From Sesamum alatum (Eukaryota > Streptophyta > Magnoliopsida > Lamiales > Pedaliaceae), in assembly GCA_034509735.1 (NCBI GenBank), contig JACGWO010000012.1, positions 9,794,367 to 9,858,366 of the forward strand: DNA of 64,000 nt, in the 5' to 3' direction. Below, in pieces: positions 23,501 to 35,468 of this stretch (the stretch's first letter is position 1; each line of letters opens with the position of its first letter). Both the position numbers and the translations under genes were made by a program. The notes below the pieces were generated by a model that was not told the DNA's origin, searched no databases, and saw only the letters and a list, made by a program, of their open reading frames with translations.

Positions 23501-24630
23501 GAAATGATGTTTTTAATCATACTGGGTACAAAATAAACTTGCTCTAATTCTATGCTAATGGTATCACTAATAACTAAAGTGGCGGATCCTACTGCTTCTG
23601 CCGAGATGGCCTTGCCATTTCCGAGCTTCAGGATCATGTCCCCGCTACTTAGTTTTCTGCTTCTTTTCAACACCTGCAGATCATTGCAAATGTGAGCTCC
23701 ACAGCCGGTATCCAATACCCAAGAGGCAGAATTAGTGACCATGTTAACCTCAATCACAAATATACCTTGGTTTGAGAAGAGTTTGGGGCACTCTCTCTTC
23801 CAATGCCCTTTCTCACGGCAGTTGATACATATGTCATATGCCTTCGACTGTTGCTTGGAGACAACCTTTCCCTTTCCTTTGCCTTTCCCCTCTTTGGCAA
23901 TGGGAACACTCTTAGTGTTCGTAGCTGCTATAACTGCCTTTCCCTTCCCTTTCTTCCTTTTCCAACGTCCGGCGCCCTTGCCTTTCGTCTTGGAAGTAGA
24001 AACACCTCCAAACAATACCGAAGGCGTGGACTTCTTAGTCGTTGCCTCGTATTGCACCAACATATTGATCAACTCATGAATACCCTTCTCAAGTGCATTC
24101 ATGTTGTAGTTGACAATAAATTGATCAAAGGAGGGTGGGAGTGACTGAAGGATCACATCTATGTACGTTACGTTATCGAGACCTGCCTTTAGGTCCTCGA
24201 GCTTTTCCACTAGGGTAAGCATTTTAAACCCCATGTTCTTGTACAGAGGATCCTTCTGTCATTTTAGTTCCAAAGAACGCCTTGGTCGCGACATACCTAG
24301 TATGCCGGTCCGGGACTGCATAGCAATCCTTAAGGCGAGCCATTATGGAAGGGACATCGTCTAGCCTTTCATATTGCTTCTGAATCTCATTGGTCATCGA
24401 AGCAAGTTATGATGCTACGAACCTTCCGGTTATCCTTATGCCAAGTCTCGAACGTCTCACGTTCCTCTGGCGTGGATCCTTCCGGTAAGGTCCTAGGGAG
24501 AGGCTCGTCCATGACGTAGCCTTGGTTCTCATAATCCAGGACTATCCTGAGATTGCGCAAACCAGTCGTTGTAGTTGGTTCCATTAAATTTGTTTGTCTC
24601 AAGAATGGTTGAAAGTGGGTTCTTAGACAT
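20575..24630 (-). pseudogene. frameshifted gag-pol of D2
   Basis: On the minus strand the gag ATG is at 24630-24628. Gag runs to about 23800 with a CX2CX4HX4C zinc knuckle (CINCREKGHWKREC). Protease WVLDTGCGAH follows near 23720. Integrase follows with its His/Cys zinc site (HARLGH to CESC) and the catalytic HTDVCGP, FTDDHS and SERRNR blocks (about 23300-22780). RT lies at about 22130-21150 with YVDD at 21555-21544, then RNase H to 20575. Single-base insertions and deletions, mostly in short homopolymers (for example near 24580, 24225, 23350, 22770, 21790, 21080), split it into about eight frames. Either the copy is dead or part of this is sequencing error. Confidence 0.88.
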
Positions 24631-26159
24631 TTTAAAATCCGCATGTAGAAAAACAACGCGCGATCAGCAGAAAGTAAAGACGGTGGTTTGATAAAAATAA
24701 TTAAATGCTTGGTCTTTAGTCATTTAATCCTCCCACTATTTATACGAAAACACGGTACTCTCAAACGTAGTTTTCGGGAAATCCTTTCCTAGTGGGCTTG
24801 GGATCCACAGCGATTTTTCCCATACCCCGCTTTTACGATTCGCATGGAAAAGATCCTGTGGGAGGTATTCCATACCATTCTCGTTCCACGAGATTCCCAA
24901 GATTATTGCCTCACCCTTTTGCATGATCCCGAGGACTCCAAGCGAATCATGCTAATTAGGCGTTAGACCCGACCCAATCGACCGAGCCATGGACCCACTA
25001 GTACCCCCACGACTCGTGAGACAGGTAGCAGCAGCCCATTTTTCGTTCATGACATAGTGCAGCTTCTTTTAAGTACAATAACGTGCCACGACTCGTGAGA
25101 CCACGCTATTGACCTAACACAGCTTCCTCACTATGCCACGGATTGGAAGGCATGGACGAACTCCTAGAGTTCATGTCCACTTTATCTAGGGTCTAATATT
25201 TTAACATTGGTCCAACCAATGTGAGAGTAATAATGACCGAGATCTCATACTATATCCATACATTCATCCAAAAAATGCATAAATGAAATTCATCCATAGC
25301 AGTTATACATGATAAATAAAACCCATTCATCCATCACAATAACCACATGCAAAATTAAAGCCTAGCACGCCCCTGTTGGATGATCACAAGCCCGAATCCT
25401 ATGCGATCCACTGAGCCCGCAGTGGATCTATGGTCAATCTAGGGTTGGTCCTATACTATTACAATAATAGTAACCCAATCAACATTCTGATGGGCCTTGG
25501 TCTCTTTTTCTCTTTCTTCACTTCATGGAAAACGCCAAGGACCTCCGGTCTGGGCTCTCCATGTGGTCCTTCCTTCTTCTCCACCAATTACAAAAAAAGG
25601 AAACCTCACTCCTAGTCTACTCTCATTACATATAAAAATATTAGAAACCCCAGCGAAACCCCGGGGGGAGTACATAAGGAGGGAGGTAGAAAGCCTTATT
25701 ATTCCAAGGCACTAGAAAGAGAGAAGGAGAAAAGCAGTTAAAGAGGCACACAGGCCCAACAGTAAATTAAACCATACATTCGGTCTAGGGCTCGTGATCA
25801 TCCATTTCCATCCAACACACATAATTACATGATCCAATCACATAATCATAATATTCCAACAACACATGATTTCCAATCACATCAATCCAAGATGAAAATA
25901 AATGAACATGTGCGTAACGTGTGAAAATAAAATATAGATATTGGCAATGTAAAATTTTTCGTTTTAGGAAAACCTTTCCTCATTATTTTAAGTAAAATAA
26001 CCCCGGGATTCCAAATCCATTTATTTTACTCCTAAAATAATGTCTTTAGGAATTTAGGAAAAATTGAACCCAAAAAAAAACGAATTTTTCAGAATTAATT
26101 CAAAATTAAAACTGAAAATAAATTTAAAAATAAAATTACACTAGGGTTTCAAAAACCCT

Positions 26160-26765
26160 AGCCAAGGAGCCACCGGCCGCCGCCGCCTGCAGCAGTCGGC
26201 CGCCGGGCGCGCAGGGCAGCAGGCCCTGCCTGCCGCCTCTGCGCGCGCGCAGGCCCCTGCCTGTGTGCGCGCGCGCCTGGCCGGCATCAGTCTGCGCGGC
26301 CTGGCGCATCGGCAGGCCGACGCGCGCGCAGGCTCCTTTGCCTGTGCGCGCGCGATGGCCTGCTGGCCACCGGCCGCATCCCTGCGTCGTGCGCAGAGCG
26401 CGCGCGCAGACGCGCACTGGGCGTGCCTGCCGGGCGCGCGCGCGCAGACGCCTCTGTCTGCGTGCGCGCGCGCCTGGTGGCGCGCCTGGTGCCCGTCCGC
26501 ACGCGGGCTCCTCCGCCCGCCAGCCTTGCGCGCGCGCGCGCATGGGCGCGCCTGCCGGGCGCGCGCGCGCAGACACCTCTGTCTGCCCGCGCGCGTGCCT
26601 GGAGGCGTTTCCATGCGCGCACGCCCGCGCGCAGCCAACCCGGCTGCGCGCTGCCCCTGCGCGGCCGGCAGCGCGCGCGCGCGCAGGCTTCCCATGCCTG
26701 CGCGCGTCTGCCCCTGCCGGCAGCGCTCGGCTGCGTGCGGCCAGCCTTCGCGGCTGGCCGGCTGT
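26160..26765 (-). repeat. CG-alternating island in the D2 leader
   Basis: Extremely GC-rich, with many (GC)n runs and repeated CTGCCGGGCGCGC-type units. It is set in AT-rich flanks that begin near an ACTAGGGTTT block. Frames are open on several strands only because stop codons are rare in such sequence. Confidence 0.85.
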
Positions 26766-26966
26766 GACGTTTTCTCGTTTTTCAGATTAATTCCCATCCC
26801 GATTCCCAAGAAAAACAGAAAATACCTATATTCAGCAATTCACACGAATTAAAAGCAATAAAATAACATGCTTCAAGAATCAAGAAATTCAAGATTTAAT
26901 TACAACATGCTATTTCACGTTTCATGCTTAAAACGCACATAAACCCTAGGCCTATACACCGAACCG

Positions 26967-26979
26967 GGCTCTGATACCA
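26967..26979 (-). other. primer binding site of D2
   Basis: GGCTCTGATACCA on the + strand is TGGTATCAGAGCC on the element strand, the usual plant copia site pairing with the initiator-tRNA-Met 3' end. One base separates it from the LTR. Confidence 0.9.
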
Positions 26980-26980
26980 C

Positions 26981-28978
26981 TGAAAGATTATGTGGATCGT
27001 CCCGGGAAAAGCGCGAATGCGGAAGCGCGGTATAATTAAAATTAAAACGGAATTTAAACATGCTTTTAAATTTAAAAAACACGTTTCAAAGGGTGTGCCT
27101 TTGAAATTTTTCCCGGGCATTCGGTGTATCTCATGAACGTATAACATAAAATAAATCATGGAGGCCATAGGGTTGAAAATTAAAGAGGGACGAAAATTTA
27201 AAACGAGACCTACCCGTTGTCGTTTTCGTCTTCAACGGCTACACGCGTTGTTCCCCGTTTTGCACCAAGATCCCGTCCTTGAGACCCTCTAATTCGTGAC
27301 ACACGATCCACCCACGTATCTTGCACGTCGTGCTAGCAACGAACAAGTGTATAATTTTGGAGTGGATGAATCAATAACACATTATCAATTAATGGTATTG
27401 ATTCATCAAGATTCTAATGTTCCAAGAACAAAAGAATCAAGAAAAACTATTTTCTTGAGAGAGAGAGGGGCGGACGAGAGAGATGGGAGAGAGAGAGAAA
27501 CCGTGTGTGTGTGTTGTGTGTGTGTGTGTTGGAGTTTCATCATCATATAAATTGTAGGATGCTAGGGGTTTATATAGAAGAGGAGTTTAATCCTCTTTAA
27601 ACTCCTCTTTTAAGAACTCTAATTTGATTAGGATTTTGACCTAGTCAAAGTCCTAGTCAAACTAGTGTTTTGACCTAGTCAAAACGATCCTAGCCATCCA
27701 TCTCTCTCATTAATCTCAACCGTTGATTTAATTTAATTTAATGGAAATATTTAAAACCTATTTAAATATTTCCAAGAGGCTAAAATAAATATAAATATTA
27801 TTTAAGCCCATTAAATAAATCCTTTTGATAAATCCAATTTATCAATTTAATTCCTTCTATTAAATAGAAAGAATTATTTCTCCAAGAAAAATAAAGGTCC
27901 CGATTAAATCTAATTTAATCATTCCTTCACTCCAATATTTAATTCCAAATTAAATATTTAATTGTGTGTGGATAGTGTGTGACTCTTTAGGTTCACCATT
28001 CAGCTAGACTTGGTCGGACTCCTAGAATCCGTCCGTTACCATGGGTGGCCATCTAGCAACGGTCCATGGCACTAGAGACTAGGTGAAATATTCAGGGATG
28101 AACATTTAGGCTCTAACAGTACGCTTGTCCTTCTGTCTTCGGTCTCATCACTTAGTGTCTAGGGCACGGATAACGCAGGTACCCATCTTGGACCTAAGTG
28201 TCGGTCTGTCCTCACTAAACGCCGCAAGGGAAAACCTTCCCTTCTGTTCAGTCACTGTGGCCACAGTTTTTAGGGACAAGACCTAGAGCATACATGAGAC
28301 TCAACTGTCAAAACCTATTGACAGGAGACAGATCCTTTCTTGGAAACTACTGTCACCTTGCACACCAGGACTGCACTAGACATGGCTTATGACTACCAAA
28401 GAGAATTCTGGCAATCTCTCACCATATCTAAGATACAGTTCTGATGTACAGGTAAACTCAGTAATTCCTCAAGTCAAAGGACTTGACCTGTACCGTTGGA
28501 ACCGGGAATACTCGTCATACCTTGCAGACCATACTCAAGGTCCTCCGTAAGACGGTTCCCACGAGTCACCTCAGTCAGCTGCATCCTAGCAGGCTAACCC
28601 ACTAACACTGCTTAGACGATCCTCGTCACCCGTCGATGAAACACGACAGCAGATGCTTAGTGCAAGTCTCAAATGGAATCCCGGTACCCATTTTCGGGAT
28701 TCCTTGACTTGGAGATTTCCGGACTGATTCGGGAAGACTGATTCCATGGACCTACCTCCAAGCGTAGTCCCAGTCCCCGAAATCGAATCTCAGTCCGTGG
28801 GCTCTGTTTGCGTAGTGAACAGATATGGAAAAATAGGTGCAAGTGAACACAAACAAAGTAATGCCAAATGAAAATTCACTTCTTTATTCATTAATGATTT
28901 ATCAAAACACTTATAATTGTCTAGACATAGGTTACATATACCCGCCAAAATTGGCTTACATGGTCACCTATTCTAACA
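26981..28978 (-). repeat. 5' LTR of D2 (type A)
   Basis: Complete, 1998 bp, TGAAAGATTATG to CTATTCTAACA on the + strand. Contains the reverse of the TATA box (near 27573), W-boxes (27640-27690), the hairpin region (27720-27960) and the conserved block (27975-28120). Confidence 0.95.
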
Positions 28979-31124
28979 AATACTTCATTCCTTGAAACAA
29001 ATACCTTTTGTTCCAAAGGGTCATAAAAGTAATAACCCGCAGTTTCTTTAGGGTATCCAACGAACCTGCATAGGCTAGACCTGGATTCTAGCTTATCTCC
29101 CACTAACCTCTTGACGTATGCGGGGCTACCCCACACTTTCAAGTAGTTGTAGGATGCAGGCTTGCCGTGCCATATCTCATATGGCGTTTGGGTCACTACA
29201 CTAGTAGGCGCCAAATTCAATAACTTGGCTGCCGTTTCTAATGCATAACCCCAAAACGATAGGGGCAATTTGGTAAAACTCATCATGGAACGAACCATGT
29301 CCAACAGGGTTCGGTTCCTCCTTTCAGAGACGCCATTTAACTGTGGTGTTCCGGGAGGTGTCCATTCTGATATTATACCATGTTCCTTTAGATAATCTAG
29401 GAATTCGGCACTAAGGTATTCACCGCCTCGGTCTGACCGTAGGACTTTAATTTTGCAGTTGGTTTGATTCTCCACTTCAAGTCTGAATTCTTTAAACCTC
29501 TCAAGAGCTTCAGACTTGTACCTCATCAGGTAAACATAACCATACCGTGAATGATCATCGGTGAAGGTTATGAATTAGGAGAACCCACCTCGGGCCTGCG
29601 TCCTTAGTGGTCCACACACGTCTGTATGGACCAAGTCCAACAGACCTGTGGCAAGCCTGCTTTGTCCTACAAAGGGCTTCTTGGTCATTTTCCCTCTTAG
29701 ACAAGATTCACAAGTTGGTAGATCACTCAAGTTCCCAACCTCTAGGTTCTTTGAGTCTACCAACCTTTTCATCCTATCTTGGGATATGTGACCTAGCCTA
29801 GCGTGCCACAGACGTGCGTTCCCGTTATTATCTAATTTCCGTTTGTGTTGAGCGTTAAGAACGAAAATTCGTTTGTTGCAAGATATAGAGCCCATTATGT
29901 AATGTACCAAGTAGATGAGCAATTCCACACCTCATCAAATAAAAGCAATTTTTATTGATTTTAAACTCATAACCATTATTGTCTAACAATGGAATGGAAA
30001 TGATGTTTTTAATCATACTGGGTACAAAATAAACTTGCTCTAATTCTATGCTAATGGTATCACTAATAACTAAAGTGGCGGATCCTACTGCTTCTGCCGA
30101 GATGGCCTTGCCATTTCCGAGCTTCAGGATCATGTCCCCGCTACTTAGTTTTCTGCTTCTTTTCAACACCTGCAGATCATTGCAAATGTGAGCTCCACAG
30201 CCGGTATCCAATACCCAAGAGGCAGAATTAGTGACCATGTTAACCTCAATCACAAATATACCTTGGTTTGAGAAGAGTTTGGGGCACTCTCTCTTCCAAT
30301 GCCCTTTCTCACGGCAGTTGATACATATGTCATATGCCTTTGACTGTTGCTTGGAGACAACCTTTCCCTTACCTTTGCCTTTCCCCTCTTTGGCAATGGA
30401 AACACTCTGAGTGTTCGTAGCTGCTATGACTACCTTTCCCTTCCTTTCTTCCTTTTCCAACGTCCGGCACCCTTGCCTTTCGTCTTGGAAGTAGAAGCAC
30501 CTCCAAACAATACCGAAGGCGTGGACTTCTTAGTCGTTGCCTCGTATTGCACCAACATATTGATCAACTCATGAATACCCTTCTCAAGTGCATTCATGTT
30601 GTAGTTGACAATAAATTGATCAAAAGGAGGGTGGGAGTGACTGAAGGATCACATCTATGTACGTTTCGTTATCGAGACCTGCCTTTAGGTCCTCGAGCTT
30701 TTCCACTAGGGTAAGCATTTTAACCCCATGGTCTTGTACAGAGGATCCTTCTGTCATTTTAGTTCCAAAGAACGCCTTGGTCGCGACATACCTAGTATGC
30801 CGGTCCGGGACTGCATAGCAATCCTTAAGGCGAGCCATTATGGAAGGGACATCGTCTAGCCTTTCATATTGCTTCTGAATCTCATTGGTCATCGAAGCAA
30901 GTATGATGCTACGAACCTTCCGGTTATCCTTATGCCAAGTCTCGAACGTCTCACGTTCCTCTGGCGTGGATCCTTCCGGTAAGGTCCTAGGGAGAGGCTC
31001 GTCCATGACGTAGCCTTGGTTCTCATAATCCAGGACTATCCTGAGATTGCGCAACCAGTCGTTGTAGTTGGTTCCATTAAATTTGTTTATCTCAAAGAAT
31101 GGTTGAAAGTGGGTTCTTAGACAT
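28979..31124 (-). pseudogene. gag, protease and integrase of element X (5' half)
   Basis: On the minus strand the gag ATG is at 31124-31122. Gag is split by a frameshift near 31050 and another near 30620. A zinc knuckle lies at about 30310, protease DTGCGAH near 30200, and the integrase zinc domain at about 29800-29690. The integrase core spans about 29640-29330. Then come the KPASYNYLKVWG block and a tail truncated at 28979 by D2. A TAA interrupts the FTDDHS region near 29575, where a sense codon stands in E. The 201-codon frame read from 29526 covers the integrase core to the cut. Confidence 0.88.
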
Positions 31125-32649
31125 TTTAAAATCTACATGTAGAAAAACAACGCGCTATCAGCAGAAAGTAAAGACGGTGGTTTGATAAAAATAATTAAAT
31201 GCTTGGTCTTTAGTCATTTAATCCTCCCACTATTTATACGAAAACACGGTACTCTCAAACGTAGTTTTCGGGAAATCCTTTCCTAGTGGGCTTGGGATCC
31301 ACAGTGATTTTTCCCATACCCCGCTTTTTACGATTCGCATGGAAAAGATCCTGTGGGAGGTATTCCATACCATTCTCGTTCCACGAGATTTCCAAGATTA
31401 TTGCCTCACCCTTTTGCATGATCCCGAGGACTCCAAGAGAATCATGCTAATTAGGCGTTAGACCCGACCCAATCGACCGAGCCATGGACCAACTAGTACC
31501 CCCACGACTCGTGAGACAGGTAGCAGCAACCCATTTTTCGTTCATGACATAGTGCAGCTTCTTTTAAGTACAATAACGTGCCACGACTCGTGAGACCACG
31601 CTATTGACCTAAGACAGCTTCCTCACTATGCCACGGATTGGAAGGTATGGACGAACTCCTAGAGTTCATGTCCACTTTATCTAGGGTCTAATATTTTAAC
31701 ATTGGTCCAACCAATGTGAGAGTAATAATGACCGAGATCTCATACTATATCCATACATTCATCCAAAAATGCATAAATGAAATTCATCCATAGCAGTTAT
31801 ACATGATAAATAAAACCCATTCATCCATCACAATAACCACATGCAAAATTAAAGCCTAGCACGCCCCTGTTGGATGATCACAAGCCCGAATCCTATGCGA
31901 TCCACTGAGCCCGCAGTGGATCTATGGTCAATCTAGGGTTGGTCCTATACTATTACAATAATAGTAACCAATCATCATTCTGATGGCCTTGGTCTCTTTT
32001 TCTCTTTCTTCACTTCATGGAAAACGCCAAGGGACCTCCGGTCTGTGCTCTCCATGTGGTCCTTCCTTCTTCTCCACCAATTACAAAAATGGAAACCTCA
32101 CTCCTAGTCTACTCTCATTACATATTAAAAATTAGAAACCCCAGCAAAAACCCGGGGGGAGTACATAAGGAGGGAGGTAGAAAGCCTTATTATTCCAAGG
32201 CACTAGAAAGAGAGAAGGAGAAAGCAGTTTAAAGAGGCACACAGGCCCAACAGTAAATTAAACCATACATTCGGTCTAGGGCTCGTGATCATCCATTTCC
32301 ATCCAACACACATAATTACATGATCCAATCACATAATCATAATATTCCAACAACACATGATTTCCAATCACAATCAATCCAAGATGAAAATAAATGAACA
32401 TGTGCGTAACGTGTGAAAATAAAATATAAATATTGGCAATGTAAAATTTTCGTTTTAGGAAAACCTTTCCTCATTATTTTAAGTAAAATAACCCCGGGAT
32501 TCCAAATCCATTTATTTTACTCCTAAAATAATGTCTTTAGGAATTTAGGAAAACTTGAACCCAAAAAACGAATTTTTCAGAATTAATTTAAAATTAAAAC
32601 TGAAAAAATAAATTTTAAAAATAAAAATTACACTAGGGTTTCAAAACCC

Positions 32650-33260
32650 TAGCCAAGGAGCCACCGGCCGCCGCCGCCTGCAGCAGTCGGCCGCCGGGAG
32701 CGCAGGGCAGCAGGCCTGCCTGCCGCCTCTGCGCGCGCGCAGGCACCGCCTTGCCGGGCGCGCGCGCGCAGGCCCCTGCCTGTGTGCGCGCGCGCCTGGC
32801 CGGCATCAGTCTGCGCGCGCCGGGCGCATCGGCAGGCCGACGCGCGCGCAGGCTCCTTTAACTGTGCGCGCGCGCTGGCCTGCTGGCCACCGGCCGCGTC
32901 CCTGCGTCGTGCGCAGAGCGCGCGCGCAGACGCGCACAGGGCGTGCCTGCCGGGCGCGCGCGCGCCTGGCGGCGCGCCTGGTGCCCGTCCGCGCGCGGGC
33001 TCCTCCGCCCGCCAGCCTTGCGCCGCGCGCGCGCATGGGCGCGCCTGCCGGGCGCGCGCGCGCGCAGACACCTCTGTCTGCCCGCGCGCGCGCCTGGAGG
33101 CGTTTCCATGCGCGCACGCCCGCGCGCAGCCAACCCGGCTGCGCGCTGCCCCTGCGCGGCCGGCAGCGCGCGCGCGCGCAGGCTTCCCATGCCTGCGCGC
33201 GTCTGCCCTGCCGGCAGCGCTCGGCTGCGCGCGGCCAGCCTTCCCGGCTGGCCGGCTGTG
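32650..33260 (-). repeat. CG-alternating island in the X leader
   Basis: Same island as in D2 and E, differing by insertions and deletions of whole GC-rich units. For example, one unit near 26445-26465 of D2 is missing here and an extra unit is present near 32750. Confidence 0.85.
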
Positions 33261-33459
33261 ACGTTTTCTCGTTTTTCAGATCAATTCCCATCCCGATTCC
33301 CAAGAAAAACAGAAAATACCAATATTCAGCAATTCACAAGAATTAAAAGCAATAAAAAAACATGCTTCAAGAATCAAGAAATTCAAGATTTAATTACAAC
33401 ATGCTATTTCACGTTTCATGCTTAAAACGCAGATAAACCTAGGCCTATACACCGAACCG

Positions 33460-33472
33460 GGCTCTGATACCA
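33460..33472 (-). other. primer binding site of element X
   Basis: GGCTCTGATACCA, complement of the tRNA-iMet-type PBS, one base before the LTR. Confidence 0.9.
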
Positions 33473-33473
33473 C

Positions 33474-35468
33474 TGAAAGATTATGTGGATCGTCCCGGGA
33501 AAAGCGCGAATGCGGAAGCGCGGTATAATTAAAAATTAAAACGGAATTTAAACATGCTTTTAAATTAAAACACGTTTCAAAGGGTGTGCCTTTGAAATTT
33601 TCCCGGGCATTCGGTGTATCTCATGAACGTATAACATAAAGTAAATCATGGAGGCCATAGGGTTGAAAATTAAAGAGGGACGAAAATTTAAAACGAGACC
33701 TACCCGTTGTCGTTTTCGTCTTCAACGGCTACACGCGTTGTTCCCCGTTTTGCACCAAGATCCCGTCCTTGAGACCCTCTAATTCGTGACACACGATCCA
33801 CCCACGTATCTTGCACGTCGTGCTAGCAACGAACAAGTGTATAATTTTGGAGTGGATGAATCAATAACACATTATCAATTAATGGTATTGATTCATCAAG
33901 ATTCTAATGTTCCAAGAACAAAAGAATCAAGAAAAACTATTTTCTTGAGAGAGAGAGGGGCGGACGAGAGAGATGGGAGAGAGAGAGAAACCGTGTGTGT
34001 GTGTTGTGTGTGTGTGTTGGAGTTTCATCATCATGTAAATTGTAGGATGCTAGGGGTTTATATAGAAGAGGAGTTTAATCCTCTTTAAACTCCTCTTTCA
34101 AGAACTCTAATTTGATTAGGATTTTGACCTAGTCAAAGTCCTAGTCAAACTAGTGTTTTTGACCTAGTCAAAACGATCCTAGCCATCCATCTCTCCCATT
34201 AATCTCAACCGTTGATTTAATTTAATTTAATGGAAATATTTAAAACCTATTTAAATATTTCCAAGAGGCTAAAATAAAATATAAATATTATTTAAGCCCA
34301 TTAAATAAATCCTTTTGATAAATCTAATTTATCAATTTAATTCCTTCTATCAAGTAGAAAGAATTATTTCTCCAAGAAAAATAAAGGACCCGATTAAAAT
34401 CCAATTTAATCATTCCTTCACTCCAATATTCAATTCCAAATTAAATATTTAATTGTGTGTGGATAGTGTGTGACTCTTTAGGTTCACCATTCAGCTAGAC
34501 TTGGTCGGGTTCCTAGAACCCGTCCGTTACTATGGGTGGCCATCTAGCAACGGTCCATGGCACTAGAGACTAGGTGAAATATTCAGGGATGAACATTTAG
34601 GCTCTAACAGTACGCTTGTCCTTCTGTCTACGGTCTCAACACTTAGAGTCTAAGGCACGGAAAATGCAGGTACCCATTTTGGACCTAAGTGTCGGTCTGT
34701 CCACACTAAACGCCGCGAGGGAACCCTTCCCTTCTGTTCAGTCACTGTGGCCACAGTTTTTAGGGACAAGACCTAGAGCATACATGAGACTCAACTGTCA
34801 AAACCTATTGACAGGAGACAGATCCTTTCTTGGAAACTACTGTCACTTTGTACATCAGAACTGCACTTGACATGGCTTATGACTACCAAATGGAATTCTG
34901 GCAATCTCTCACCATATCTAAGATACAATCCTGATGTACAGGTAAACTCAGTAATTCCTCAAGTCAAAGGACTTTACCTGTACCGTTGGAACCGGGAATA
35001 CACGTCATAACCTAGCAGACCATACTCAAGGTCCTCCGTAAGACGGTTCCCGCGAGTCACCTTAGTCAGCTGCGTCCTAGCAGGCTAACCCACTAACACT
35101 GCTTAGACGATCCTCGTCACCCGTCGATGAAACACGACAGCAGATGCTTAGTGCAAGTCTCAAATGGAATCCCGGTACCCATTTCGGGATTCCTTGACTT
35201 GGAGATTTCCGGACTGATTCGGGAAGACTGATTTCATGGACCTACCTCCAAGCATAGTCCCAGTCCCCGAAATCGAATCTCAGTCCGTGGGCTCTGTTTG
35301 CGTAGTGAACAGATATGGAAAAATAGGTGCAAGTGAACACAAACAAAGTAATGCCAAATGAAAATTCACTTCTTTATTCATTAATGATTTATCAAAACAC
35401 CTATAATTGTCTAGACATAGGTTACATATACCCGCCAAAATTGGCTTACATGGTCACCTATTCTAACA
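33474..35468 (-). repeat. 5' LTR of element X (type A)
   Basis: Complete, 1995 bp. In reverse it carries the same private variants as the LTR at 1013-2998, for example GGAATTGAATATTGG and CTACTTGATAG. This marks them as the two LTRs of one insertion. Confidence 0.95.

Larger units (their letters stand above)
24631..26980 (-). other. untranslated leader of D2
   Basis: About 2.35 kb. It contains CACGACTCGTG at 25008-25018 and 25087-25097, a 9-bp-stem hairpin at 25405-25428, a purine-rich tract with GGGGGGAGTAC near 25660, and the GC island. No convincing protein gene; frames in the GC island overlap on both strands. Confidence 0.8.
19383..28978 (-). mobile_element. copia element D2 (type A), 3' end in gap
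   Basis: Antisense element with partial 3' LTR, full gag-pol body, leader, PBS and complete 5' LTR. The two LTRs differ by only about eight positions over 1.17 kb by eye, so it is young. It ends at 28978 and is followed by AATAC, where the pol of element X resumes. It is therefore inserted in X. The matching AATAC copy on the left is not visible. Confidence 0.92.
31125..33473 (-). other. untranslated leader of element X
   Basis: About 2.35 kb, close to that of D2. Palindromes CACGACTCGTG are at 31503-31513 and 31582-31592, the 9-bp-stem hairpin at 31899-31922, a GC island at 32650-33260 and the PBS at 33460-33472. No supported gene. Confidence 0.8.
28979..35468 (-). mobile_element. copia element X, 5' half (integrase to 5' LTR)
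   Basis: Antisense. It begins in the pol tail at AATAC, exactly where D2 is inserted, and runs through integrase, protease, gag, leader and PBS to a complete 5' LTR. It ends at 35468, followed by ATGAT (35469-35473), the reverse complement of the ATCAT that follows the LTR at 2998. Together with 1-2998 it would make one type-A element, apart from the unseen ~0.9 kb. Confidence 0.9.
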